Below, in pieces: positions 53,802 to 64,000 of a DNA stretch of 64,000 bases (its first letter is position 1; each line of letters begins with the position of its first letter). This DNA is from Xenopus tropicalis. Taxonomy: Eukaryota; Chordata; Amphibia; Anura; Pipidae. The DNA lies in the NCBI RefSeq assembly GCF_000004195.4, contig NC_030677.2, forward strand, positions 200,965,713 through 201,029,712, written 5' to 3'. Under the pieces are notes generated by a model. The model had not been told where the DNA came from, made no database searches, and worked only from the letters and a program-made list of their open reading frames with translations. The position numbers and the translations under genes were made by a program.

Positions 53802-54130
53802 CAGGGGTGGGCAAAGTTTTTGGCTCGGGGGCCACATTTACTCACAGGCGGGCCGGGCCGGGCCAACGTCCTCCCACCAGCTCCCCCTCCACCAGCATCC
53901 TCCATCTCTCCGACCTGCAGCTCCCTCCATCGTTCCGCTGCGTCTGTTCCCCGGCTCCCCGCTGCATCCTTTTTTATGGTTGCACTCCCTGCGTATTGAC
54001 ATCACGAGCACGCACGAAGTGCAACCAATCAGGGCCCAGAAATTATTTAAAGGGACCTGGAGTCGGCGGGCCGGATTAAAAAGGCCAACGGGCCGGATGT
54101 GGCCCGCGGGCTGTAGTTTGCCCACCCCTG
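53802..54130. mobile_element. hAT-type MITE (CAGGGGTGGGCAAA ends)
   Basis: 329 bp with ends CAGGGGTGGGCAAA and TTTGCCCACCCCTG, perfect inverted repeats, and exact 8-bp duplications ACCTAACT (53794-53801 and 54131-54138). GGGCCGG-rich near both ends. Elements with these ends are widespread in vertebrates. Confidence 0.95.
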
Positions 54131-55891
54131 ACCTAACTGATTGCTTTCCAAGTTCTGTCTGTTATGTTGTGGATTTACTGTACCAGCCCAGAGGTGCAGA
54201 ATCTCTAGAACAGTAATTATACACGGCAGCCCCCTATCTTCTCATTTTTGTCTTTTGAGTGCCGGTGGCACTGAACATGCTCAGTATGCTCTGGGCTTCT
54301 GTTTAGAAGCTAAGCTTAGGGGTTGTTGAAATTTATCAGTCTGCAGAAAAGAAGAAGAGAAGCTAATATGGGTGCACCCAACACATAAATGGTAGAATGT
54401 AGACTCACTTAATTCACCTTTAACACAATGGCAAACCCTCTGTCTATGGCAGACACTGGTGATGACAGGTGGGCACTGCATGGCACTGCGTGTCATGACA
54501 CAAGTGAATGCCATAGGCAGAACATTCCCTATTCTTTTCAATGGGGTACGAAGACAGGCAATTAATGGCATATTGTCATTGTTCTACCTAAGAGCACATC
54601 GCGTTAATCAGGAAGCTTCGGAAATGGCCACAGGAAGCATGGAAAAGGGCAAGGAGTCATTGCACCAGGCAGACTAAAGATGTCCAGATGCAAAGTTATA
54701 TGGATGAGTATTTCAACTGAAAAGCCAAACTGTTCCACCATCTTGGATGAACTTTTGAGCGAATGTTTTTCAAAAATGCAAATACAGCTAGCCAATGATT
54801 TTCTTGAACATGACCAGGTTCGGACAGGGGGGTGCAGGACCCACCGGGGCTCCCCCCCTAACCCCACGCAGGGCTCCCCACCCGGTGTCCTCCCCTGAGT
54901 GCCCGTAAATTTAATGCGTCAGGGGAGGAACGGTTGAGCAGGGGGAGCGTCGCAAGGGTCGTATCTGGGCCTCCGGGGCCCAGTCCAGCCCTGAACATGA
55001 CTGAGGCCAACCTAGAAGGGGCACCAGCCCCCTCTGGCCATTCAGTGACCCTGTAAGATATCTAAAAAACAACAGTTCAATCAAACTTGTGACTTGACCC
55101 AATTGCCAGCCATAAGGTTTACTGCTGGAAGAGTTCACTGATAACAGTTTTGTGGGGGTGATATTGTCCCTTTGAGATCTCATAAAAGCTCTTAGTTTCA
55201 CAGCCCAAAATTCCCGAGACAAAACATATATCATACTTCAGCCATACAATCTGCCATGATCATGTAGACTCTTATCTTTTCTGGAAGAGATAACTGCAAT
55301 GCGATTCTCTGTTGCCAGTCTAGGGACCTGGCTAGCCACACCAGTACATGTGTTTGCCATCAGTATGCCCAAGAGAATGGCTCCATTCATATTGAATCAT
55401 TATTTTATTGCGCAGAAGTGTGCGATTGTGTGATTTTGTGCTATATATGATGGTTTTCATTAAAATTTTTTGAGAATAGTCCAAAACCAAACAATTTCAT
55501 GAAAAATTCTGACTTGATAATTTTATCTTGAAAGGCATGCCCTTGTGTTTTCAATCCTATAGGGTGTGTTCTGAAAATGTAAGTGCTATCGGGTTATTGG
55601 GATATTTTTGGCAAATATTCCATACAATGCATTTTGGTTTATTCATTTGACAGTGTTTTTGTACAATCCTGATAGAGATGGCTCTCCTATACTTATTAGA
55701 GGCCCCTTTTAAGGAGAACTAAAGCTTCCAGACCACAGCTCTTTAGAGGTAATGCTCTCCAAAGATGCCCCCAGTAACTCCAGGTACAACTTGTTCTTCA
55801 GTTGGTTCTTGTGTTACTTGGAAATCACAATAGCTCTTTATCACATAGTTGACTTGCATGAAGACAAAGTTTGCATGCTCGAGTACCAGAG
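54131..55891. other. Intergenic; one GGTTCGGACAGG-type repeat
   Basis: About 54820-54997 has AGGTTCGGACAGG and CCCAGTCCAGCCCTG ends, probably a short MITE. No gene is supported. Confidence 0.4.
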
Positions 55892-57248
55892 TACAGGTAT
55901 GGGATCTCTTATCCAGAAACCTGTTATCCAGAAAGCACCGAATTATGGAAAGGCCATCTCCCATAGACTCCATTATAAGCAAATAATTCTAATTTTTCAA
56001 CATGATTCCCTTTTCTCTGTAATAATAAAACAGTACCTGTACTTGATCCCAACTAAGATATAATTACCCCTTATTGGGGCAGAACAGCCCTATTGGGTTT
56101 ATTTAATGGTTAAATGATTCCCTTTTCTCTGTAATAATAAAACAGTACCTGTACTTGATCCCAACTAAGATATAATTACCCCTTATTGGGGGCAGAACAG
56201 TCCTACTGGGTAAAGGGAATCATTTAACCATTAAATTAACCATTAAATAAACCCAATAGGACTGTTCTGCCCCCAATAAGGGGTAATTATATCTTAGTTG
56301 GTATCAAGTACAGGTACTGTTTTATTATTACAGAGAAAAGGGAATCATTTAACCATGAAATAAACCCAATAGGGCTGTTCTGCCCCCAATAAGGGGTAAT
56401 TATATCTTAGTTGGGATCAAGTACAGGTACTGTTTTATTATTACAGAGAAAAGGGAATCATTTAACCATTAAATAAACCCAATAGGGCTGTTCTGCCCCA
56501 ATAAGGGGTAATTATATCTTAGTTGGGATCAAGTACAGGTACTGTTTTATTATTACAGAGAAAAGGGAATCATTTAACCATTAAATAAACCCAATAGGGC
56601 TGTTCTGCCCCCAATAAGGGGTAATTATATCTTAGTTGGGATCAAGTACAGGTATTGTTTTATTATTACAGAGAAAAGGGAATCATTTAACCATTAAATA
56701 AACCCAATAGGGCTGTTCTGGCCCCAATAAGGGGTAATTATATCTTAGTTGGGATCAAGTACAGGTACTGTTTTATTATTACAGAGAAAAGGGAATCATT
56801 TAACCATTAAATAAACCCAATAGGGCTGTTCTGGCCCCAATAAGGGGTAATTATATCTTAGTTGGGATCAAGTACAGGTACTGTTTTATTATTACAGAGA
56901 AAAGGGAATCATTTAACCATTAAATAAACCCAATAGGGCTGTTCTGCCCCAATAAGGGGTAATTATATCTTAGTTGGGATCAAGTACAGGTACTGTTTTA
57001 TTATTACAGAGAAAAGGGAATCATTTAACCATGAAATAAACCCAATAGGGCTGTTCTGCCCCCAATAAGGGGTAATTATATCTTAGTCGGGATCAAGTAC
57101 AGGTACTGTTTTATTATTACAGAGAAAAAGGAAATCAGTTTTAAAATTCTGAATCATTTCATTAAAATGGAGTCTATGGAAGATGGGATTTCCATAATTC
57201 AGAGCTTTCTGGATAACGGGTTTCTAGATAACGGATCCCATACCTGTA
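55892..57248. mobile_element. 113-bp-array MITE, copy 5, with internal orientation switch
   Basis: Both outer ends are of the same (left) type: TACAGGTATGGGATCTCTTA and its inverted counterpart GATCCCATACCTGTA. Two plus-oriented monomers (about 56032, 56145) switch at about 56211 (TCCTACTGGGTAAAGGGAAT) to eight minus-oriented monomers (to about 57130). The right-type end (TCCCGAGCATTCTGGATA) is missing. Confidence 0.92.
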
Positions 57249-57423
57249 CTGACATATCCCATATTCCAATCTTGTACTTAATGATATGTGTTATTTAAAG
57301 CCAAAGGGCGTTATGTGATAAAAGGCACTAAGTTTGCCCAGGTGCTGTAGTCCATAGCTACCAATCAGCAGGTAGAATTTACTGGTCACCTGTTTAAAAG
57401 CAATCATCTTATTGGTCGCTATG
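57249..57423. other. Spacer between two MITE arrays
   Basis: About 175 bp of unrelated sequence (TTTAAAGCCAAAGGGCGTTA onward) separating copies 5 and 6. Confidence 0.6.
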
Positions 57424-57789
57424 GGTTTTATTATTACAGAGAAAAGGGAATCATTTAACCATTAAATAAACCCAATAGGACTGTTCTGCCCCCAATAAGG
57501 GGTAATTATATCTTAGTTGGGATCAAGTACAGGTACTGTTTTATTATTACAGAGAAAAGGGAATCATTTAACCATTAAATAAACCCAATAGGGCTGTTCT
57601 GCCCCAATAAGGGGTAATTATATCTTAGTTGGGATCAAGTACAGGTACTGTTTTATTATTACAGAGAAAAAGGAATCATTTTTAAAGATTTCAATTATTT
57701 GCTTATAATAGAGGCTATGGCAGATCGCCTTTCCATAATTCGGACCTTTCTGGATAACAGGTTTCTGGATAAGGGATCCCATACCTGTA
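57424..57789 (-). mobile_element. 113-bp-array MITE, copy 6 (truncated, 2 monomers)
   Basis: Begins abruptly inside a monomer (GGGTTTTATTATTACAGAG) and ends GGATCCCATACCTGTA. The other end is absent, so it is truncated or split from copy 5. Confidence 0.88.
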
Positions 57790-57954
57790 GTAGTATGTTA
57801 AAATGCTAAAATGCTGCAAAACCTAGCAGAAAAACACAGATCCATGTAGGGATCTAAAATTTTGCCAGAAAATTTTTTTTCTATTTTTTATCACAATCTA
57901 TCCCCACCCTGTATCAGCCCCCCTGTGACAATTATTTTAACAAAGTTCGTACAT

Positions 57955-58270
57955 TCAGGCAGGTTTGTGGGAGACGTTCCTCCCCATCTCGAGGCTCAAA
58001 CAATCCCGCTAGGCGCGCTGTGCTGACAGAATGTTGGTACTAAAATTACCCTCACTTCTGCATTTGATTTACTCCGAGTTAATAGGAAAAGAAATATATA
58101 TATAATTGTAGACATGTTTGACATACACTTTTTTTTCAAATGTTCATTCTGTGCTGTATTTGTTGGCTGGTTCATCCAGCGGAGATATCCTTGTATGCAA
58201 TGAATCATGACAAATGCACTGACGGATGAGCGCCGCTGAATTAAATTAGGCAAAGAAGGAGGCAGGTACT
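57955..58270. other. Unique, non-repetitive segment; candidate conserved non-coding DNA
   Basis: Single-copy-looking DNA (ending GCGCCGCTGAATTAAATTAG) with no repeat signature, between transposon-rich blocks. Confidence 0.28.
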
Positions 58271-58774
58271 GGGCTTAGAATCTGGCTAGAAACATGTGTG
58301 CCAGCTATTGTATGTTGCTTACATTCCTGTTGAAGAAGCAAGTAAGGAATATAACACATAATGTGGATTAACAGCTGGAGGGTACTAGTGCCCTCAGTAT
58401 TCTATGCACTCATTGGACATAGGAGTAGGAACCTTTATGTATGGATGGTGTTTCTCTAGGAAGGTTATATTGGTGGGCAAACTTGTCAAATCCTGTAGGA
58501 CATTTCCCCTATAAAAACCTATTGAAGTCAATTCCATGTGGGTGGAAAAACAATTGGGTTTCTAATATTTAAAAGTTTTGTAAGAAGGCTTAAGGCAGTG
58601 CTTCTAACAACCTTTGGTGGTCCAACCTCTGGTCAGGGTTTCCCTTAACATATAACAAGATAAAAGATATAGGAATACATTAGTTTGTCAGTTATTCAGC
58701 CACAATCCTAAGGATATTCACCCTCAATTTCGCCCAAATTGACCTTCAAGCTGGGCTTTCAGGTGTGTATAGAA

Positions 58775-59081
58775 CAGTGATCCCCAACCAGTGGCTCAGG
58801 GGCAACATGTTGCTCACCAACCCCTTGGATGTTGCTCCCAGTGCCCCCAAACCAGGTAGTTATTTTTGAATTCCTGACTTAGGGGCAAGTTTTGGTTGAA
58901 TAAAAACAAGATTTCCTACCAAATAAAGCCCCCTGTAAGCTGATAGGGTGCATAGAGGCACCTAATAGCCAATCACAGCCCTTATTTGTCTCCTCCATGA
59001 ACTTTTATGGTGCTTGTGTTGCTCCCCAAGTCTTTTTACATTTGACTGTGGCTCCCGAGTAAGAAAGGTTGGGGACTCCTG
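58775..59081 (+). mobile_element. hAT-type MITE, copy 3
   Basis: CAGTGATCCCCAACCAGTGG start and GGTTGGGGACTCCTG end, 307 bp. Flanks GTATAGAA (58767-58774) and GTATAGGA (59082-59089) match at 7 of 8 positions. Nearly identical to 29684-29990. Confidence 0.9.
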
Positions 59082-60782
59082 GTATAGGAGAACAATTAGG
59101 AATTCCCGATATATTTTACCCAAACTGGCCTCCAGGCTAAGATCCCCTGCCACTGCTACAGATTCCTGTACAGGGGTCAGTCTAACAGTTTGGATACCAT
59201 TTTCTTAATGCATTCCCAATGGAAAAACCCAGGTTCCAGGGTTGGACTGGACTGGCAGGACATCGGGAAACCCCCCCCACATCCCCACCTGCCATCCACC
59301 ATCACTCCCACCCTTCCCTCCCTCACCCAAACGCTGCAAAAGTATAGGGTGGAAGGGGCTGGCGGTTGGACGAGTGGGTGGGTGGTGGGTGAGCGAGCTG
59401 GCAGTGGGTGAGGCGGCGGGGGTCCTAGAGGATGGGCCCCTGGGGTAGTAGCATTCTGGATACCATACCTGGTGCAACTATTTTGAAATATACTTTATAC
59501 TGGACAAGGTGGAAAAGGTGGAACAAAATGTTTAGCAAAAGTGAAATTGTTTACCTACAATTCAGTTAGCCATTGTCATTGTAATGTTTTTTTCCCACAT
59601 GGAATCTATAGAAAGAAAAGCTGCCTCCTATTCCGTCCTAATATTTAATATTATATTCATTAGATGGAGTGTTAGCCTTGTACTTCATGATAGCTCAGCT
59701 AATATTACATTTCCTAAATCACTGACTTACATTGCTTTTATTGATTTGAACTGATCTTGCTGGTTTCTTTCTCAGTGAGAGCGGCACAATAATAAACTGA
59801 ATTGTATAGCCTATCTTTTGATGGTCCCTAATGGTGCCTGGTTTAATGGTTGCTTAACACATTCTGGAGGTAAGGCTAAATACATTTTCTTATGGGGAAT
59901 GTTGGAAGGGATGGTAGAGTCATTTTTCACTTTCCCATTTCCTGGGAAATACAGACAAAACAATAAGAAATACAATCAAATCTCCTATTTACATTGGTCT
60001 GGTTAGTGAATGAGAAATAGTTCCATGTTATTTACGAGTGCTTGCTTTGGCTGCCATCACAATTGATGGATCCCTTGGAACTGTCCGTCTGCTGGTTTCA
60101 GCTGACGGTTGAGAAGCCACCATATGTGAGTGAGAAGCAAGTTGCTTGCTGGGGTTTCTGCTACTAAATGCCCCAGAAACAAGGCTACAGCCGAGCTTAA
60201 AGCTTTTTGCAGTCTATGGGAACCGAGCTGAGCATTTCTTTTTCCTCTTATGAAAAGAAAACTGCAGTTTATTTTCAGTCCAAATCTGGTGACCTCAGCC
60301 CTTAGTTATTGTTGGACGTTATCTGCTGCTGCTTAGAGTCTATTTTCATTTTTTGGAATATAAATACAATATACTGAAGCTGACAAATATCAAATTCACA
60401 TTTTTACACTTGAAGGACAAGTATTGAGCCAAGAGCCAAGAATCTGCTGTTCTAGACACAAGGGCAAAAAACTATTTATAAAATGAAAAGGAAAATCTGT
60501 GAGCATGTCCTGGGTCACAACGCAGCAAAGTAACATGTTTACTAAGCCCTCAAAACAGGCAAAGGGGACTGAGAGTAACTAAGCAAATCCTGTGTCACCC
60601 CCAGGCTGTTCCATAGCAAAGTCAGAGCTTGGTAAAGAGGTTTTGGAAATCTCATCTAGAGATTACTTGGTGTCATGAAATAATTCTTTGTGAGCAGAGG
60701 ATAAAAGGAAGGCAGGAACCATATAAAAAGTCCACGTAGAAGGTCATATTGGTGGAACCTTCCCAGAATTACCTTAAGTTTA
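59082..60782. other. Intergenic, no gene seen
   Basis: 59235-59450 has a GGGTTGGACTGGACTGG edge and C- or G-rich tracts. The remainder is unassigned. Confidence 0.4.
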
Positions 60783-62280
60783 GGGTTGTGTGAGCCAAGC
60801 ATAAAGAAGGGGCACAGCCCATATAAGAAGAGTGGCTAGGCATCAATACTAGATGGTTGATATGTTTCCAGAGCTCTTTCAGGGATCACTCATTAGTGGG
60901 AAACATTTCTGTGTGAGAGGAGAGGCAGAACCCATATAAACCATCTAGGTAGGATGCCATAGTGATCACCCTAGAGACACGATTATAGTTTATCCAAAGA
61001 ATCTCCTATGAGAACATCGCACCTGGAAACAAGACATGTAGGCAGGTCAGGGGCATCTTAACTTTCCATAGAACAATGCTGAAGGATAAAATGTAGGAAC
61101 TTAATGTTACATTTGGGTAATAGAACTTTTCATTAAGATACCCAAGTACCCAGCCCAGGTTCAGCAGGAAGAGCTGTGACTTATCTGTTTGAAATGTCCA
61201 GGCAACATACACCTACATACGTTTGTGTGAGCCAAGCATAAAAAAGGGGCACAGCCCATATAAGAAGAGTGGCTAGGCATTAATACTAGAGGGTTAATAT
61301 GTTTCCAGAACTCTTTGAGGGATCATTAGTGGGAAACAATGTGTGAGCCAAGAAAGAAGGAGGGGCAGAACCATCCAGGTAGGATGCCATAGTGAAGGAG
61401 ATACCCTAGAGAGAAGATTACAGTTTATCCAAAGAATCCCCTATGAAAACTTCACACCTGGAAAGACATGTAGGTAGGCCAGGGGCACCTTAAATTTCCA
61501 TAGAACAACGTGGAATTATAAAATATAGGACCTTGTTGTTACATTTGGGTAATAGAACCTTTCATTAAGGTACCCAAGTACCCAGCCCAGGTACAGCAGG
61601 ACGTGAAGAGCTGCGACTTATCTTCTGATGCACAACCCAACGGCTGAAATTGTCTGCTGTCTAAATTTTAAACTTGCTTTATTGCTTAACCAACCAGTAT
61701 CCCCGGTACATAGACAGATGTCGGAAATGTCCAGGCAACATACACCTACATACGTTTGTGAGAGCCAAGCATAAAGAAGGGGCACGACCCATATTAGAAG
61801 AGTGGCTAGGCATCAATACTAGAGGGTTAACATGTTTCCAGAACTCTTTGAGGGATCACTCATTAGTGAGAAAGAAGGAGGGGCAGAACCATGCAAATAG
61901 GATGCCATAGTGAAGGAGATACCCTAGAGAGAAGATTACAGTTTATCCAAAGAATCCCCTAAGAAAACATCACACATGGAAACAAGACATGTAGGTAGGT
62001 CGGAGGCACCTTAACTTTCCATAGAACAACGTGGACGGATAAAATGTATTACCTTGTTGTTACATTTGGGTAATAGAACTTTTCATTAAGATACCCAAGT
62101 ACCCAGCCCAGGTACAGCAGGAAGTGAAGAGCTGCGACGTATCTTCTGATGCACAACCCAACGGCTGAAATTGTCTGCTGTCTAAATTTTAAACTTACTT
62201 TATTGCTTAACCAACCAGTATCCCCGGTACATAGACAGATGGGTCGGAAATGTCCAGGCAACATACACCTACAAAACTTC
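60783..62280. repeat. Three tandem copies of a ~440-535-bp unit
   Basis: Units start at about 60783, 61219 and 61754, each with GAGCCAAGCATAAARAAGGG, AGAAGAGTGGCTAGGCAT and GAATCYCCTAWGARAAC. Units 2 and 3 contain a segment (GCACAACCCAACGGCTGAAA through CCCCGGTACATAGACAGATG) missing from unit 1. No open frame persists through all units, so this is not a coding repeat. Confidence 0.88.
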
Positions 62281-62377
62281 ATTGTTATGTGTATAACCAG
62301 CTTATAATTACCAGTATATATTATATGCCTTCCCTCGAGAGCCTTACCAAATTAAGCCAAAATATCATGATTTCTAG

Positions 62378-63480
62378 TACAGGTATGGAATCCCTTATCT
62401 GGAAACCCATTATCCAGAAAGTTCTGAATTATGGAAAGGCCATCTCCCATAGACTCCATTATAAGCAAATAATTCAGAATTTTAAAAGCGATTTCCTTTT
62501 TCTATGTAGTAATAAAACAGTACCTGTACTTGATCCCAACTAAGATATAATTACCCCTTATTGGGGGCAGAACAGCCCTATTGGGTTTATTTAATGGTTA
62601 AATGATTCCCTTTTCTCTGTAATAATAAAACAGTACCTGTACTTGATCCCAACTAAGATATAATTACCCCTTATTGGGGGCAGAACAGCCCTATTGGGTT
62701 TATTTAATGGTTAAATGATTCCCTTTTCTCTGTAATAATAAAACAGTACCTGTACTTGATCCCAACTAAGATATAATTACCCCTTATTGGGGGCAGAACA
62801 GCCCTATTGGGTTTATTTCATGGTTAAATGATTCCCTTTTCTCTGTAATAATAAAACAGTACCTGTACTTGATCCCAACTAAGATATAATTACCCCTTAT
62901 TGGGGCAGAACAGCCCTATTGGGTTTATTTCATGGTTAAATGATTCCCTTTTCTCTGTAATAATAAAACAGTACATGTACTTGATCCCAACTAAGATATA
63001 ATTACCCCTTATTGGGGGCAGAACAGCCCTATTGGGTTTATTTCATGGTTAAATGATTCCCTTTTCTCTGTAATAATAAAACAGTACCTGTACTTGATCC
63101 CAACTAAGATATAATTACCCCTTATTGGGGGCAGAACAGCCCTATTGGGTTTATTTCATGGTTAAATGATTCCCTTTTCTCTGTAATAATAAAACAGTAC
63201 CTGTACTTGATCCCAACTAAGATATAATTACCCCTTATTGGGGCAGAACAGCCCTATTGGGTTTATTTCATGGTTAAATGATTCCCTTTTCTCTGTAATA
63301 ATAAAACAGTACATGTACTTGATCCCAACTAAGATATAATTACCCCTTATTGGGGGCAGAACAGTCTTATTGGGTTTATTTAATATTTAAATTATTTTTA
63401 GCAGACTTAAGTTATAGAGATCCAAATTACAGAAAAATCCTTTATCCTGAGCATTATGGATAACAGGTCCCATACCTGTA
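62378..63480 (+). mobile_element. 113-bp-array MITE, copy 7 (8 monomers)
   Basis: TACAGGTATGGAATCCCTTA start, CCCATACCTGTA end, and about eight near-identical 113-bp monomers from 62518 to 63310. Some units share the variant TTTCATGGTTAAATG rather than TTTAATGG, clustered in neighbours as expected from local copying. Confidence 0.95.
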
Positions 63481-64000
63481 CTAGAATATTTAATGGCTCA
63501 CACAAGCTGAGATACATTGAATAAAAGGGAATATTTGCACTTCAGGAACGTAACCATCAAAGTCCATTTACTCGGGTGCTTACACAACGAGGAACATTCC
63601 ACTGACACATGATACGTATCCCAGAACAAAAGGAAGTCATACAGGCATTTCTCATGTGCAAGAATTGGCAGGAAAAATGTGAGAAGAATTTTCAAATTTT
63701 GATAAAGCTCCCCAATAGAAGCAGATTTACTGCCATTTGGGGACATTTAAGTTGTTTCCCCTACCTAAACATGGAGTTTTCCAGTGGAAAAACAAGTAAA
63801 AACATTTTCCCTTCCAAACAATTATGTCCCATAGATGCCAGTTATAAATATCATCCAAAACTACTTTGGAAATTCAAATAATGCCACAAATGTGGCCATA
63901 CCATGGAGAAAAATATGAAAAACAAATGATTCCTGAATTTTCACATTTCAGAATTTAGAAAAACATTCAGTCATAGAAACTAATTTAATTTTTACTGGAA
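63481..64000. other. Window end, nothing recognised
   Basis: Open frames on both strands (63498-63881) overlap each other and show no recognisable protein. Confidence 0.4.

Noticed and set aside
53777..54125. Frames of 95-100 codons on both strands
   Set aside because: They lie in a GC-rich hAT-type MITE with exact 8-bp target duplications.
61006..62282. Shared GWVLGYLNEKFYYPNV peptide on minus in two tandem units
   Set aside because: It recurs only because the DNA is duplicated; the frames are short and differ in length and flanks.

Overview
The window is vertebrate nuclear DNA with introns, GT-AG splice sites and many short transposons. The density of palindromic MITEs of kinds I associate with frogs, including a T2-like element with TTAA ends, points to Xenopus, more likely X. 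tropicalis. This assignment rests on recognition, not on a search.

Layout. Genes lie almost entirely in the first 17.5 kb. A possible terminal exon of an unidentified plus-strand gene sits at 334-486. A GC-rich segment (about 2.3-3.03 kb) carries a ZNF143-type motif, a possible divergent minus-strand first exon and the presumed promoter of fut11. fut11 (plus strand, three coding exons, 3035-7125) is complete and encodes a 535-residue GT10 fucosyltransferase. Convergent with it, on the minus strand, are a tentative two-exon 93-codon gene (about 9644-10375) and a complete 16-exon AGC-type protein kinase (10923-17362). All 16 kinase exons join in frame to give 560 residues: a Ser/Glu-rich N-terminal region followed by a PKN/PKC-like catalytic domain and C-tail.

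From 17.4 kb to the end I see no convincing host coding exon. This part holds DNA-transposon copies (several hAT-type elements have exact 8-bp target duplications), decayed LINE reverse-transcriptase fragments, two large minisatellites (81-bp and 43-bp units), local tandem duplications, and several unique-looking non-repetitive stretches that could be conserved regulatory DNA.

The most unusual recurring structure is a palindromic MITE whose interior has expanded into tandem arrays of a 113-bp monomer. It occurs at least seven times (about 30 monomers in total), once with an internal orientation switch. A decayed copy with essentially a single unit at 41.44-41.73 kb suggests that the arrays grew from a one-unit ancestor. 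The host genes share no evident pathway: fut11 acts in secretory-pathway glycosylation and the kinase is a predicted intracellular signalling enzyme.
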